Of a stretch of DNA of 64,000 nt, positions 33,904 to 52,949 are shown one piece after another. The notes beneath the pieces are model-generated. The model saw nothing but the letters and a program-made list of their open reading frames with translations. It had not been told where the DNA came from and did no database searches. The stretch is from Rhodamnia argentea. Taxonomy: Eukaryota > Streptophyta > Magnoliopsida > Myrtales > Myrtaceae. A program made the translations under genes and the position numbers. Every line of letters starts with the position of its first letter. Positions within the stretch are counted from its first letter, which is position 1. The stretch is taken from assembly GCF_020921035.1 (NCBI RefSeq), contig NC_063158.1, forward strand, positions 26,460,962 through 26,524,961, in the 5' to 3' direction.

Positions 33904-34671
33904 TGGGAGTGAGCATGGTTTCGGGGTAGAATCGGGAACCGGAGAACTAAACCCGTGGTTTCGGACCGGTTCCAAATTCTAATGAAATAGGGTCCGATTC
34001 CTAGTTCCGCATTTTGAGGAACTACCGGTTCCAGTCCCGGATCCCCGATTCTCTATGGAACCGAACCGAAACCAGAGGCGAAATCGGAATCGGAACTGGC
34101 ACTTTTATATGTGTCATAAAAATTGAGAATGTTGCTACTTATGTTGTATATATGTCATAGAAATTGGGAATGTGATCTTGAAATCACTCAAACTCTTTTA
34201 ACATACTAAACATGAGAGAAGTTTACAAGAGCAAGCTAAAAAAATTTGAAAACTTGAGCTCGATTGTGCTATACTCAAAAAGGGAAGTGATTTGAGATAA
34301 TTTCAAAAATGTATTGTACAGTTGGCATGCTGGTATATTACAAATACTTTGAGTTCTCCGAGTCTCATGTTTTATAATTCACAATCTTGCACTTTGGTAA
34401 TACACTAACTTTTTTTTATCAACCGCTAATCACTCTCTGTGATTAAAAATGATTATGTGGATGTTGGAGCTGCTTTTCTCAAGTGTTCTTAGTAAAATTG
34501 CAAGTTCTCGGGTACCTTGGAACCGGACCCCGAAACCCGTGATAGGGTAGGTTCCGTGTTTCAAGGTACGCAGAGTAGGTTTTAAGTTCTGAAAAATGAA
34601 GAACCAGTATTAGTGGGTAGGTTCCGGGTTCTAGATGGAACCTACCCGAAACCTGGAACCGCTCACCCCTA
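33904..34671. mobile_element. non-autonomous hAT element (768 bp), same family as 652-5490
   Basis: The left end TGGGAGTGAGCA and inverted right end TAGGGGTGAGC are hAT-type. The flanks gaggtgtt (33896-33903) and caggtgct (34672-34679) form an 8-bp target duplication with six matches. Both ends carry runs of GGTTCCGG, GGAACCG and CCGAAACC words like the long element, and the last 16 bases differ from its right end at one position. There is no transposase; the AT-rich middle looks unrelated. It could have been moved by the transposase family seen at 2253-4340. Confidence 0.85.
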
Positions 34672-34679
34672 CAGGTGCT

Positions 34680-37651
34680 AATTATAATAGAATCATTTGC
34701 CCGATGAAGCCATAGTATAGGGATGAATTAGAATAAACTTTGTGTCTTGATTTCTTTTTCTGTCCTTTATGCTTTATTTCGTTGTGTTTGTATGTCTAAT
34801 CAGAACATTAACATGTTACCAAAAACACAATTGAAGGGGCTATACGTATCACATGAGATTTTTATAGGGAAAATGTTGAGTACACTCATTTATTGGTGTT
34901 AGAGGAGCTTTTGATAGAGTCAAGCTGACGATCCTAGCAACCTACGCATTCTATTCCAAATTTCTGCTTATCCACTCTTTGAAGAAACAGCGACCGTCAA
35001 GGTGCATACATACACGTTACATTGAGATGATAGGTCTGTGGTCATAGATAAAGAAAGGCGGAAGAGAGAATCAAAGCTGCACCTTTGGCACCAACCCTCA
35101 AAACAAACAGATGGGAGGAAAATTTGCCATGAATTCCCTGATTCTTGCTAACAAACTTCTTAGAGTTAAAAGCAAATCCTTGAAGAATTTCAATTTCAAA
35201 ACTTTACCCACAAATGTCCATTGAAGTGTATCCGAACATATTTCAAACACATCACTTGGCCCCATTTGTGTTTGGTGTGAGAGCGCTCAATCAATGAGCT
35301 GTTACATATACTTTCCATTGTATGATTGCTTCTAAACAAATCTTGTTATTGTGTCTACACATGCACCTATTTTATCACTAAATGATCATTTAGGCTCTTG
35401 ACGTGTCATCTAAATTGTTCCCTCCTAATGATGAAGCTTGTACTCGTCGTAATTAATCTTCATCTCTATTATCTATTTGTCACTATTTTGGAGTTTGCAT
35501 TGATTTGATATATATATATAACCTAATGATAAGGTTATAGTTATTCGCATGAAAACGGTGCTTATATCTGAAACACACCATTCTCTATATCTTATGAGAT
35601 TAGAGAAGATAGATTCTGCACTCAATTTTAATTGACATTTCAGCTAGGAAATATATTTATCAAATCCTTGAACTCCTATTTTTTTTTTTGGGGGGGGGTG
35701 GGGTTCTTTGTTGGTCATCAAAGATTAAATATGCGAAAAGGAAAAAAGCTGCAATGTGTTGTCATATTAATGCCGGTTAGATCAAAATGTGTTATATGTA
35801 GAATAAAAAGTAGAGAGAGAGAGAGAGAGAGGTGGAGGAGCAGCTCCACCCCACCGCCAGCGATAATTGATGGTGCAGCGAGACCCGCCCTAGCTTAGGC
35901 GAGCTAACCACCAGGTTGCCACGCTCGCCAAACACGGTGGCGATCAAGAAGATCAAGAACCCAATATAGGCTGCAAAAAGATTGAGGGATTTGATTGAAT
36001 ACTATGCAAAAGTTGGTCGGTGACTTCATACCATTTGATCACAAATGTTTCATCGAAGTTCCCAATTACTTTTTCTTTCCCGTAATTTTAGTTCTCTAAC
36101 CTTGCTTATACTTTGGGCAGAAATATATGGGGATTGCAAGAATTGATTTTAACAGAATTTGAGCGGAGGGGCCTTCTCTTATCAACTATAGACGAACATA
36201 GATAATTTTATGGAGAACAAACAATATTGACCCACTTCCCGAATTACCCATAATACATGATATTGAGTATCCAAAATAGTGTGGTAATATAGATAATCTC
36301 CATCCGAACATGTATATTATTTTGGGAAGAAACTCCCATATCACAAGCGTCCTTTTATTATGGGTTAGTGATATTTACCTCACTTCTTAGACTTTGCATA
36401 ATTGTGTTTTCATTTAATGGTGAAGAAGGGTCAAAGGATATTTCATTTAGTCAACCACCAAATCTCTTCCAGAAATTGTTACTTTTCTCGTCATTTGGTG
36501 CATAATCTAGACTCCTCTTATCCGGGATTGACTTATTCGTCGATGGCTCATTTGAGTTTCCTTCACGGCGGGGGAATAAGCGGAGGAGTCTGCGTCAATT
36601 GCTGTTGCCCTAACCAAAAGATAATTGCAAGAAAGATGACGCCTTTTGGCAATAGTGTGTACAACTCTTTCTAGACATGGACAGGTTTTGTTGTTAGTTA
36701 ATCCGAGTTGATTGATACATTAGGACAACGATATCTTATTGACAATTTCTCCCTGTCTAAATTGGACAAAGTCTCATATTTTATTAAAAAAAAAAAAAGT
36801 TTATAATCCACTGAAAGCTACGGCTTTTGTTCCATCACCAATTTAAGACCATGCCTACGTAGCTCAAACCAAATTCATCTTTCTAATTGGTATCCCATCT
36901 CTTCACTCCACACTTTTTCCCCAAGCCTAAGTCCATGTTCAAAAGACAAAACAATGGACGCTTACCAATTATGACAAGGCTTCAGGGAGAGTAAAAGAGC
37001 TTTTAAATGTTCATGGACGTTCGCATGTCCATTTTGCAAAAACCTTTCAAATCAAAACCGAATTGACTTCCAAATTAACAAATATTCGAAGCCCGAAACC
37101 AGTAAGTCCAATTTATGAGGCCATTGGTTGGCTTAAGTTCCATATCATAACCGTCTATTTGATTAAGTATGCAAAAGCTTTACTAACCTTAAAGATACTT
37201 GCATACCCTCTCGAACGCTCACAAATCAAGAAAAAAACAGAAAACAGAAACGCTTTTATAATTGCTAGGGAGGAAATACAAAATTAAACTGACATGTCTT
37301 TCATGGTGCGATAAAGGTTCCTGCTTTGCATAGCAATAAAGAAGACGGTACATTTAATGATGATCAAGATCAGGTTCTGCAGGTCGGCTGTTGCTTCTTC
37401 TTTGCGATGTTGCTTAATTCTGTATTAGTTACTAAAAGCAACAAACAAGAACCCAAAGGACCATAGATTAAAACATCAAGCGTTGGCCTCCAGTCCGTAA
37501 CCCCATCCAGCATCTATACGTTGCACATAATCAAGCAGTCACGTCGTCCGTTCACTGTTCTGGCTAGCACCGGTCTACAACTTGCAAATGTACAGGTAGC
37601 AGATTTGCTGTAACATTTAGGGAGGCATTGTGCTATTCATCTAGCCTCCAC
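34680..37651. other. intergenic between the short hAT element and MCM6, no gene supported
   Basis: Mostly AT-rich with a poly-T/poly-G run (35670-35702), a (GA)n tract (35812-35831) and a poly-A run (36786-36798). Open frames at 35632 and 36402 show no domain and no splice context. The last few hundred bases before 37652 are probably the MCM6 3' UTR. Confidence 0.4.
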
Positions 37652-44901
<7,250 letters not shown>

Positions 44902-44983
44902 GGGCAACGAACGATGACTTCCTCCTCGTACGCTCTCTCTGCAGAGCAGTTCCTTCTGAGGGTTGGAATGGCGGAGGAGAAGG

Positions 44984-45078
44984 TTTGGCGGGAAGATATG
45001 GAGGGCCATCCACTGGCTCCCGCCAAAAATCCATGATGGGCCTAGGCCTGTGCCTGGGCTGGGCTTTTTTGCGGCCCA
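44984..45078 (-). promoter_or_regulatory. MCM6 promoter: two E2F-type sites and site II elements
   Basis: TTTGGCGGGAA (44984-44994) and TCCCGCCAAAA (45018-45028) are two opposed copies of the E2F consensus TTTSSCGC/TTTGGCGGGA, 83 and 117 bp upstream of the ATG. Upstream of them are TGGGCC (45037-45042), TGGGCT (45055-45060 and 45060-45065) and GGCCCA (45073-45078), the site II motif of proliferation genes such as PCNA. E2F control at the G1/S step is known for plant MCM genes; binding here is inferred from sequence. Confidence 0.8.
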
Positions 45079-45102
45079 TGTCAGGAACCAATCCCGAGTG
45101 AA

Positions 45103-46157
45103 CTTTAGTCATCGAACAACGTTGCCAAGACAAGATACGATAAATCTAGCATGTCCACGTTACTTGAGTCGTCACACCGACTCCCGCCATGAAACTCAAG
45201 TTCTCGACTCGATCATGTGTTTGGTTTTGAGTTCGCCCATCATTCTCGTTTTTTGGAATGGCCGCACATAATCAACATTTGACCCGATTTTGACTACATC
45301 TCATCGAAGAAAGACACGTAAAGCCAATCGCAAGAAGGCCTCTCTAGCTGCAAGAGTGGAGGCACCGATGCTCCCGCCGTCTGGATTGTATGGACGTAAG
45401 GCAATGGAAGATTTGTGGGACCAGAAACAGGACCCCGAGTGCTTATAGGATCCTGGAAATTTGTGTTCGTTACGATTCTGATGTGTCGATTTTTCCACAC
45501 TTCAAGATCTATTCCTGCGAAAGAGAGCGACCATAGTGTCGCGATTAGCAGTGGTCAATGATTTGTAACGTCACCACATTAGTACATCAGTTCAGCTTTT
45601 CAACTGAACCAGACAGACGGTCAAGCAATGTGAGCAGCAGCGAGAACTTGAACCAAACTCTCCCTCAAACACCGATCACCTGGCTCATATTTGCTTTGGA
45701 GGAGTCGGCACAATTTCTTCTCAATTCAAAGAGAAGCGAAGATACCGTTTATTAACCGTTCACCTAAAACCATACATGCTCCCGTGAGGCAGGCAGCCGG
45801 ACTACTAGAACACCAGGATCTATTTGGTCTGCTATTCAAGTACAGCTTAATCAACTGGCTAGTCCATCCTCTAAGTACCGTTTGACACCCATCAAGAACT
45901 TTGGTCCTTGATATAGCGTCAATGGACTCGCGCCTATTGTCCCCAGAACGACTTGCATGCACCTACACTTCTGTTTGATGTTTGATGAATTTCGAGAATT
46001 TCTACATAAGGTTGCTCGCGGCATTGAGGTGGGAATAAACAATATCAGGACTCTCAAACTCGTCAACAAGAAAAATCTAACTTCAAGAAGTTCTTACGGC
46101 TATACGATCCACAACCTTCATCGGTCAATTAGAAAGAGGCTTTTATGCAATTTTCGT
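45103..46157. other. between the MCM6 promoter and the GSO1-like stop codon
   Basis: No gene is supported. The right part, next to 46158, probably contains the 3' UTR of the receptor kinase. Short open frames on both strands have no domain features. Confidence 0.4.
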
Positions 46158-49100
46158 CTAGGGATCAAGACTTGTCTTCTCCAAATCCATCATCCTATCG
46201 TTGAAAACATGGAAAAGGACATCGCACGCCTGCCTGGATGATGGCCTCTCTTGTGGGGCAGTTTTTGTGCACTGCAGTGCGATTTCTAGCACTTGAAATG
46301 CTGCATTCTCTTCCCCAGCTAGTAGTGGCCCCAATGCTGGGTCTATCAACTCTTCCCGAGCCGAACCTTGCATCTCAATATGTGTCTCCACCCATCTGAC
46401 CATGTCCATGTCTAAACCGAAAGGAGCGCCTGTTGGCATTTTCCCGCTCACGAGCTCCATCAGCACAATTCCCATACTGTAAACATCGCTTTTTTCAGTT
46501 GCCTTCATGGAGTATGCATACTCTGAAAGAAAAGCAAAGCAACAAGTAAGAAGAGCCTGTCCTATCTTTCCATAAATTAGACTGGAACAAAACTGTTTAA
46601 GACATAGGCAGTATCAATTTTTTAAGTACCTGGAGCAATGTAGCCATACGACCCCGCAAACCACGAATTGGACTCAGTGTCTAGTGATTCGTAATTCTCC
46701 ACCAGGGATTTCGCGAGCCCAAAATCACCTAGGTGTGCCTCCATGTTAGAGTCCAGCAACAAATTGCTAGATTTGATATCCCTGTGAATGATCTTTGGAG
46801 CACAGTCATGATGCAGGTACTCCACGCCTTGAGCTAATCCCAGTCCTATGCGTAACCTTGCTTCCCAATCGAGGCTCCTCTGCTTCTTCCAATTCGCTGG
46901 CTCCTGGTGCAACCAATCCCATAGACTTCCATTCTCCATGTACTCGTAAATTAACAGATTGGAACCTGCAGCTTTGTTGCTGCAGTAGCCAATCAATTTC
47001 ACTAGGTGTCTGTGCCGGACCCTGCCCAGCGTCTTGACTTCCCTGACGAAGCTCCTATTTGATAGGAGATCTTCCCTCCACGATATCTTCTTAACTGCCA
47101 CAGTTTCCCCGGTAGGCATCTCAGCCCTGTAGACTTTACCGGATCCCCCAGAACCAATCATGAACTCATCACTAAGGTTGTTGGTGGCTTCCATAATATC
47201 TTCCCATCTGAAGTCTTGCTTGGCAGCACCCTGGTGGAAGAGTAATTTCCGATGTGCCTGGGAAGAATTAGTAGAGGACACGCAGTTCACTCCATTGAAT
47301 CTTTTGAAAGCCTCGCGCCTGCTCTTCAAGAGCAGGGCAATAGCAACCACCAGAAGAGCAATGGCTGCCAAGGTTGACACTGCTGAGATGATAACGACTG
47401 CGGATCCACTCAGACCTGACTGATGCTGGTTGCCGGATATGAAGCTGTTGCATGGGACAAGAGGACTCCCGCAAAGATGCAGGTTCCCTTGGAATGCCTG
47501 AGCTGGCCACCGTGAGAATGGCTTCCCCAGATTGCCCTGAAGCTTGTTGTAAGAGAGGTCAAGCTTCCCCAAGCTGCTCATTTCGCCAACTTCCGAAGGA
47601 ACTTCTCCAAACAACTGATTGTGAGATAGATCGAGTGCTTCGAGTTTTGACAGCGTGGCTATAGAGGGCGGGATTTGGCCGCTGAGATTGTTGTGGCTCA
47701 GATCAAGGATGCTTTGGAGATTCTGGAGTTGTCCAAGTTCCACAGGAATTTCACCAGTGAAGTTGTTTTCAGAGAGTCGAAGCTCATAAAGCTTGCCTAA
47801 CTTCCCTATGGATGAAGGGATAGGCCCAGAGAGTTGGTTGCGGTTGAGGTTGAGGACATTGAGTGAGGCAAGATCACCAATTTCGGCAGGGAGGGTTCCA
47901 TTCAGCGAGTTTGCATCAAGAGAAAGCACCAACAGCTTGGAACATTCGGATAGCAGTGGAGGAACAGGGCCGGTAAAGCTGTTGCTCGAAAGCTTAAGTT
48001 CGCCCAACCGTGGCAAGCTCCCAAGCCACAAAGGGACTGGCCCGGAGAGAAGGTTATTGTTTAGATCCAGGTGGGTCAATTTCTTGCACAAGGAGAGTTG
48101 AACAGGAACAGTTCCGGTGAGCAAATTTCTTGATAGGTCGAGCAACGAGAGCTCACGAATCTTCCCCAAGGTCCAAGGGATACTCCCGTTGAATTGATTG
48201 TTTCCTAATCTGAGTCTTTCCAAGAAAGGTGAATTACCCAGTTGGGGAGGTATTTCGTCCTCAAAGGAATTATCTGTGACATCGAAAGAAAGGAAAGAGT
48301 GCGAGCTACACAAGGCAGAGATGCTGCCATCGAATCTATTTTTGGAAAGGTTGACCCTGGTCAGGTTCCTTAGACTGATGAGAGAGTGGGGAAGATTACC
48401 GCCGAGAGAATTGTTGTAGAGCATGAGCTGCTCCAATGCCAGGACACTCCCCAGTGTTGGGGGAATACCGCCAGACAGAGCATTGTCTGCCAAGTCCAGA
48501 ATGGTTAGTTGGTGGCACTTGCCTAGAGCAGCGGGAATTTCTCCTACAAGCTCATTCTGCCTCAAGTGAAGGAGATTAAGCTGATCTAGCCTCCCAATGC
48601 TGTCAGGTATTCCCCCACTTAAGTGATTTCCAAAGAAGTCGATCATTTGCAAGCTCGAGCAGTTGCCAATCTCCGTGGGGATCTCCCCGCTCAAGCGGTT
48701 GTCGTAGAGATACAGCAACTGGAGCTCGCCAAGCATCCCAATCTCCAGCGGCAGGCTTCCCTCCAGATCGTTGTGGTACAGAGCCAGGGCCTGCAGGCTG
48801 CTGAGATTTGCTATGGATGAAGAAATGGAGCCCACCAAGCTGTTGTTGTGGAGATAGAGATCTGTCAAGGCGACCAACTCATATAGCTCAACTGGGATGG
48901 CACCGTTGAGGGTGTTGTTGGAAAGGTCAAGCTGCTTCAGAGCGCTGCAGTTGCTCAATTGCGGGGGAATGGGGCCAGAGAGCTGGGCCTGAGCCAGAAT
49001 CAGGTGCTCCAGATGAGTGGCATTGGAGCACAAGGCGGTGGGAATGGTGCCGGAGAGGTTGTTGTTGGAGAGAACCAGGTAAACCAGCTCCCCCATGCTC

Positions 49101-50047
49101 CCCAACTCGGCAGGGATGCCGCCGGTGAGCCAGTTCAACGACAAATCAAGATTCTGGAGCTTGTGCAGGCGGGCCAGGGATTTTGGGATGGAACCCTCCA
49201 GCCGGTTCCCCAGCAAGTTCAAGTAGTGCAGCTCGCCCATCTCGCCAATCATTTCATCAATCTCCCCGGACAGGCTGTTGTTCGCCAGGTTCAGCAGCCC
49301 AAGATTCCCAAGCCGGCCCAATTCTCTCGGGATGGATCCGCTGAGGCCATTGAGCGCGGCGGTGAACTGCGTGAGGCTGGAGCAGTTGCCTAGCTCAGAC
49401 GGGATGGGGCCGGTGAGCTGGTTCTGCTGCAGGATGAGGTTCTGCAGCAATGGGAGCTGTCCGACCTGAGGTGGGATGGGGCCGGTGAGGCTGCAGGAGG
49501 CCAAGCCGAGAGTAACGAGGCTTGCCAGGTCCCCCAAGGACGGAGGGATAGGGCCGGTGAGGGCAGGGTTGTCACCGAGGCGGAGGACGCGGAGGGAGGA
49601 GAGGGAGCCGAGCTGAGGAGGGATGGCCCCGGAGAGTTGGTTGGAGAAGAGGAGGAGGGATTGGAGGGAGGAGAGGTTGGAGAGAGCAGGTGGGATCGGC
49701 CCCGTCAGGCTGTTGGAGGAGAGGTCAAGGTGGAGCAGGTTTCGCAGGCGGCCCAGGGACGGCGATATCGACCCCGACAGCAAGGACGCCGACAGGTTGA
49801 GGGCCACCACCTGTTGTCGAAGCTGATCGCAAGACACGCCGGTCCACGTACAGAAATTCGGGTTGCTCGGAGACCAGCCGGACAACACTCTCGGGTCTTC
49901 TTCCACGAACGACGCCTTGGCCTCCAGAAGTATCCTCAGGCTCGGGGTCGGCTCGCCATGTCCTAACGAGCAGAGCAACACCAGAAGCACAAGGATTACA
50001 GCAACCCGATTATCAAGAGCTCCGTGAGGCATGAACAATATCGCCAT
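46158..50047 (-). CDS. GSO1: LRR receptor-like kinase, GSO1/GSO2 (GASSHO) type
   Basis: Two exons, 46630-50047 and 46158-46522, joined by one GT-AG intron inside the kinase (APG|EYAYS); 1,260 aa, against about 1,250 in Arabidopsis GSO1/2. A signal peptide (about 1-31), an LRR cap with CTWTGVSCD, about 30 LRRs of the plant type (LxGxIP), a closing pair of cysteines (LHLCGSPLVPC), a membrane segment (about 882-907) and a Ser/Thr kinase follow: glycine loop IGSGGSGKVY (964 on), VAVKK (Lys986), HRDIKSSN (RD type, Asp1090), DFGLA (Asp1108). GSO1/2 sense CIF-type sulfated peptides and build the root Casparian strip and embryo cuticle. Assignment within the clade is by overall resemblance; GSO1 and GSO2 cannot be told apart here. 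Confidence 0.93.
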
Positions 50048-50355
50048 TGCTTTCGCTCAGCACAACGAGCATCTACTCCACCGTCTGCGTCGCTAGCAAA
50101 AGCATGGAATGCAACGCGCGTCCCCGTGATGGTTATGGCGGAGTTAAGCGATCCTGCTGTGGCTGGTGGTGGTTGTAGGAGGTGGAGGCAGGGGATGGTG
50201 ATGGGTGCATGGATTCAAGTGCTCGCATGCGTTGGAAATGGAAAGGGTTGGGGGTGCTCGCAGAGTCTTTAAAGAACCCCCTTGCCTTGAAATGCCACAC
50301 AGCACAGCACAGGCCTGCTTTAGCTGTTAATGAACCGCCATGAATGACCACCGAA

Positions 50356-50391
<36 letters not shown>

Positions 50392-50890
50392 AATGAGAAA
50401 CAGAGGATGGGATAAGTACGGTCAAAGAGGGGTCAGAGAGGATGGGTTCTAAATGGATGGATGCATGCAGCGTGAAAAGAGTCGTCATGAAATATAGGGA
50501 AAAAAAAGGGTGCTCCTGCTCCTGCTACTGCTACTGCTGTCCAGTCAGTGACTAACTCCAAACGTTGAGACCATATTTAAGCTACCAATCTCACTTATTG
50601 ATGGCATGGAATTACACCAGCTGATAATAGCTGGGTTTTATTTGGCCCGTTTGGGGTACTCGAACGTCCAAGTCCAAAGAAAAGAAAAAAAGGAAAGAGG
50701 AAAGATGCAGTGGTTGAATTGCTGATGTTTTAGTTTTTGCTGCTTCTCAGTGTGTTAGCTCTTTCGAATACCGAAACCCCCGTTGGAAAGAGAGCGGTTG
50801 AGTTCCCTCTTTTTTCTTTCTTTTGGGTTTTACATTGGTATGTATAGAAAAGAAAACGATGGGAAAAAGTTTGGAAGGCTTCACCAAGTC
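50048..50890 (-). promoter_or_regulatory. upstream region of the GSO1-like gene with (GA)n
   Basis: A run of GA at 50361-50389 reads as (CT)n on the gene's strand, a common leader or core promoter feature. CTGCTCCTGCTACTG-like triplets occur near 50515. No ORF is supported. The TATA box cannot be picked with confidence. Confidence 0.4.
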
Positions 50891-51145
50891 AAAAGCAGAC
50901 CCCACCACGTCCACGTCCACGTCCACGTCCACGTCCCCAAATAATTCATCAATGATTCTGGTATTCATGAGCTCAATGCATTTGAGCCTTTGATGCGGAA
51001 GGGTCTTCCGTCAAATCCATATGATCCAACGGTCGGGATGCGCTGACCTCGCTTCCGCTCGGAAGCATCCTAAAATGTATCGTGTCATCATCCGTGATAT
51101 TCCTCTACTGTACCCAGCAGCAAACTTCCAAAGTCCAACAAACTC
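50891..51145 (-). repeat. partner of the inverted copy at 16823-17057, about 0.85-1.1 kb upstream of GSO1-like
   Basis: Read on the minus strand it matches 16823-17057 through most of its length. It holds about five tandem CCACGT hexamers (50905-50936), where the partner has about two. It lies upstream of the receptor kinase, which suggests the shared sequence is either a promoter duplicate or a repeat that landed there. Confidence 0.85.
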
Positions 51146-52949
51146 CAACTCCACCATAAATAGGTAGGCCCCTCTTTCATGTATCTTGCAAGTCTATCCC
51201 GCCCTTGTTATTCTTCGCTCACAACTTCAATCAAACCTCCATTGGAAAAGAAACAGATCATAATACCAACAAGTACCCTCTTTTTTTAAAAATTCTGGCC
51301 GGTTTCACCTACCTCTCTAACATTCTTTCTTATTCTGTCCCTTTGATTGACTTCTTCTCTTTCTTTATTCCTTTCTCAAACCCTCTTCCCTTTTTGACTC
51401 CCAGCTTCTCCGTTGTCTGAGCCACAGTCCCATTATGCCCCCCACCCCCTTAAATAGCTCTAGTAAAAATCTGTGATCTGATACGAATCAACTAGTGCTT
51501 GGTCTAAGAAAGGTGAAATCTTGTTTAGAAAAATGGCTTTCCACAGTTAAAAGTCCAACCCAACTCAATTTAGCCCCGACAATTACTATGGAAAATGCCA
51601 AATGCAGCTCCTTTAGACCGACTAACAATTCATCTCAAATTCCTCATATCTCAAAATTTTCCTCACTTCACTAGTCATAAACACTCCAAAGTTTGTCTCA
51701 CCAACCCTCTTTGGTTGACAGTTTTCTAAATAGCTTATCCTAGTCATTATCTAATCTCTAGGAAGTGTGTAGAGTACATCAATAACTTATAACGCAAGTA
51801 GGTATGTTCTAGTCAGTGGCAAATACAAGATTTGTCGAGGTGGAGCAAATGTGTAGGGGCATTGCAACACTGTTGCGGACTGAACTAGCCTATCAACAAA
51901 GTATCGCCGTGAGTTTTTCTCAATCTCACTCATTCGGTGACACCATGGACGAATTTTTGGGCATAAGATCAATCTCATGATGTTTATCTCCAAGCCATAC
52001 CTAATAGTGAGAAAAATAATTCTTAGTAGAGCTTGAATTATGTTGAGTATGAACCAAACTTTGACACTTCACGCTAGCATAAGGTCAGCATCAACCATTA
52101 GATTGAGCATAATCATGGTCCTTGACCGTAGGATGGGGCATGTCACCAAACAATCCTTTCAGCTCAAGAGTGCTTGCTTGGCTAGTAGATCTTTCTAATC
52201 TCAAAATTCCATCTTCACTAATGCGAGGTCACGATGGTGTACTAATGATATGAATGACTGGGTTAAACAAACGATCGACATGATATTATTCTAGCGAAAA
52301 AGAAAAAGGAAAGAGCAATAAAGATCTTTATAATCCCATTAAAGAAAGAGGAGTTTGGCTGGGGAGGATCAATCAAAACTTAGTTCTCCGTCTCTATTTC
52401 AATTATGGATAGTCAGCCTAATTCAAGGGGACCCAAATCCGTTTCAATAAGGCACGACATGTTGGAATTGCCCCCAAAATCATACGGTGAGGATTCTCTC
52501 AACTCCCCGTGACACCCTAAATAATGGCCAATCCGCCATTTATTTTGTTCCGTTCGATGGGCCATGAAATATTAAAAGAAAGGCACAAAATCCACAATTA
52601 TCAGCAATAGGGCAACCAATCAAAGATTCCACTACAACCCATGAAGCATTGGAACTATCCCATACGTGGACTTCAGGTAGGGAAATTTCCATATAAAATT
52701 GCAGAAGATACTAATTTCCAACATGAAAACGACAATGGCGATGACTATGCATCCCCCCAATACTTCTCTAATGTGGATCGGACAAGATTAACATCGGCAA
52801 GACACTGATACTTAAAGTAATTAGAAAAGAAAAAGAAAATCCGACACGCTAAAGAAAAAAAAAGATTTAATATATTATTCAAATCATGTATGATGCACAT
52901 TCCCAATGCGAATGACATTTGGCATGAGAGTTTTCTCGTGAATATTCAC
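51146..52949. other. intergenic between GSO1-like promoter and COQ3, no gene supported
   Basis: Mixed AT-rich DNA with pyrimidine-rich parts (51280-51420) and A-rich runs (52800-52870). No frame carries recognisable protein. The last 200 or so bases before 52950 are probably the COQ3 3' UTR. Confidence 0.4.

Noticed and set aside
35105..35300. Possible LINE-type zinc-binding tail (Cys-x-x-Cys in a broken frame)
   Set aside because: Only a few residues fit, with stops on both sides and no reverse transcriptase nearby. Too weak to call.
36402..36674. 90-codon plus-strand frame
   Set aside because: No recognisable domain, no splice context, and an adjacent frame is nearly as open. Not enough to call a gene.
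48959..49393. Several 60-145 codon plus-strand frames within 46.8-50.0 kb
   Set aside because: They are antisense shadows of the long LRR exon. The repeated 72-bp LRR units keep antisense frames open by chance.
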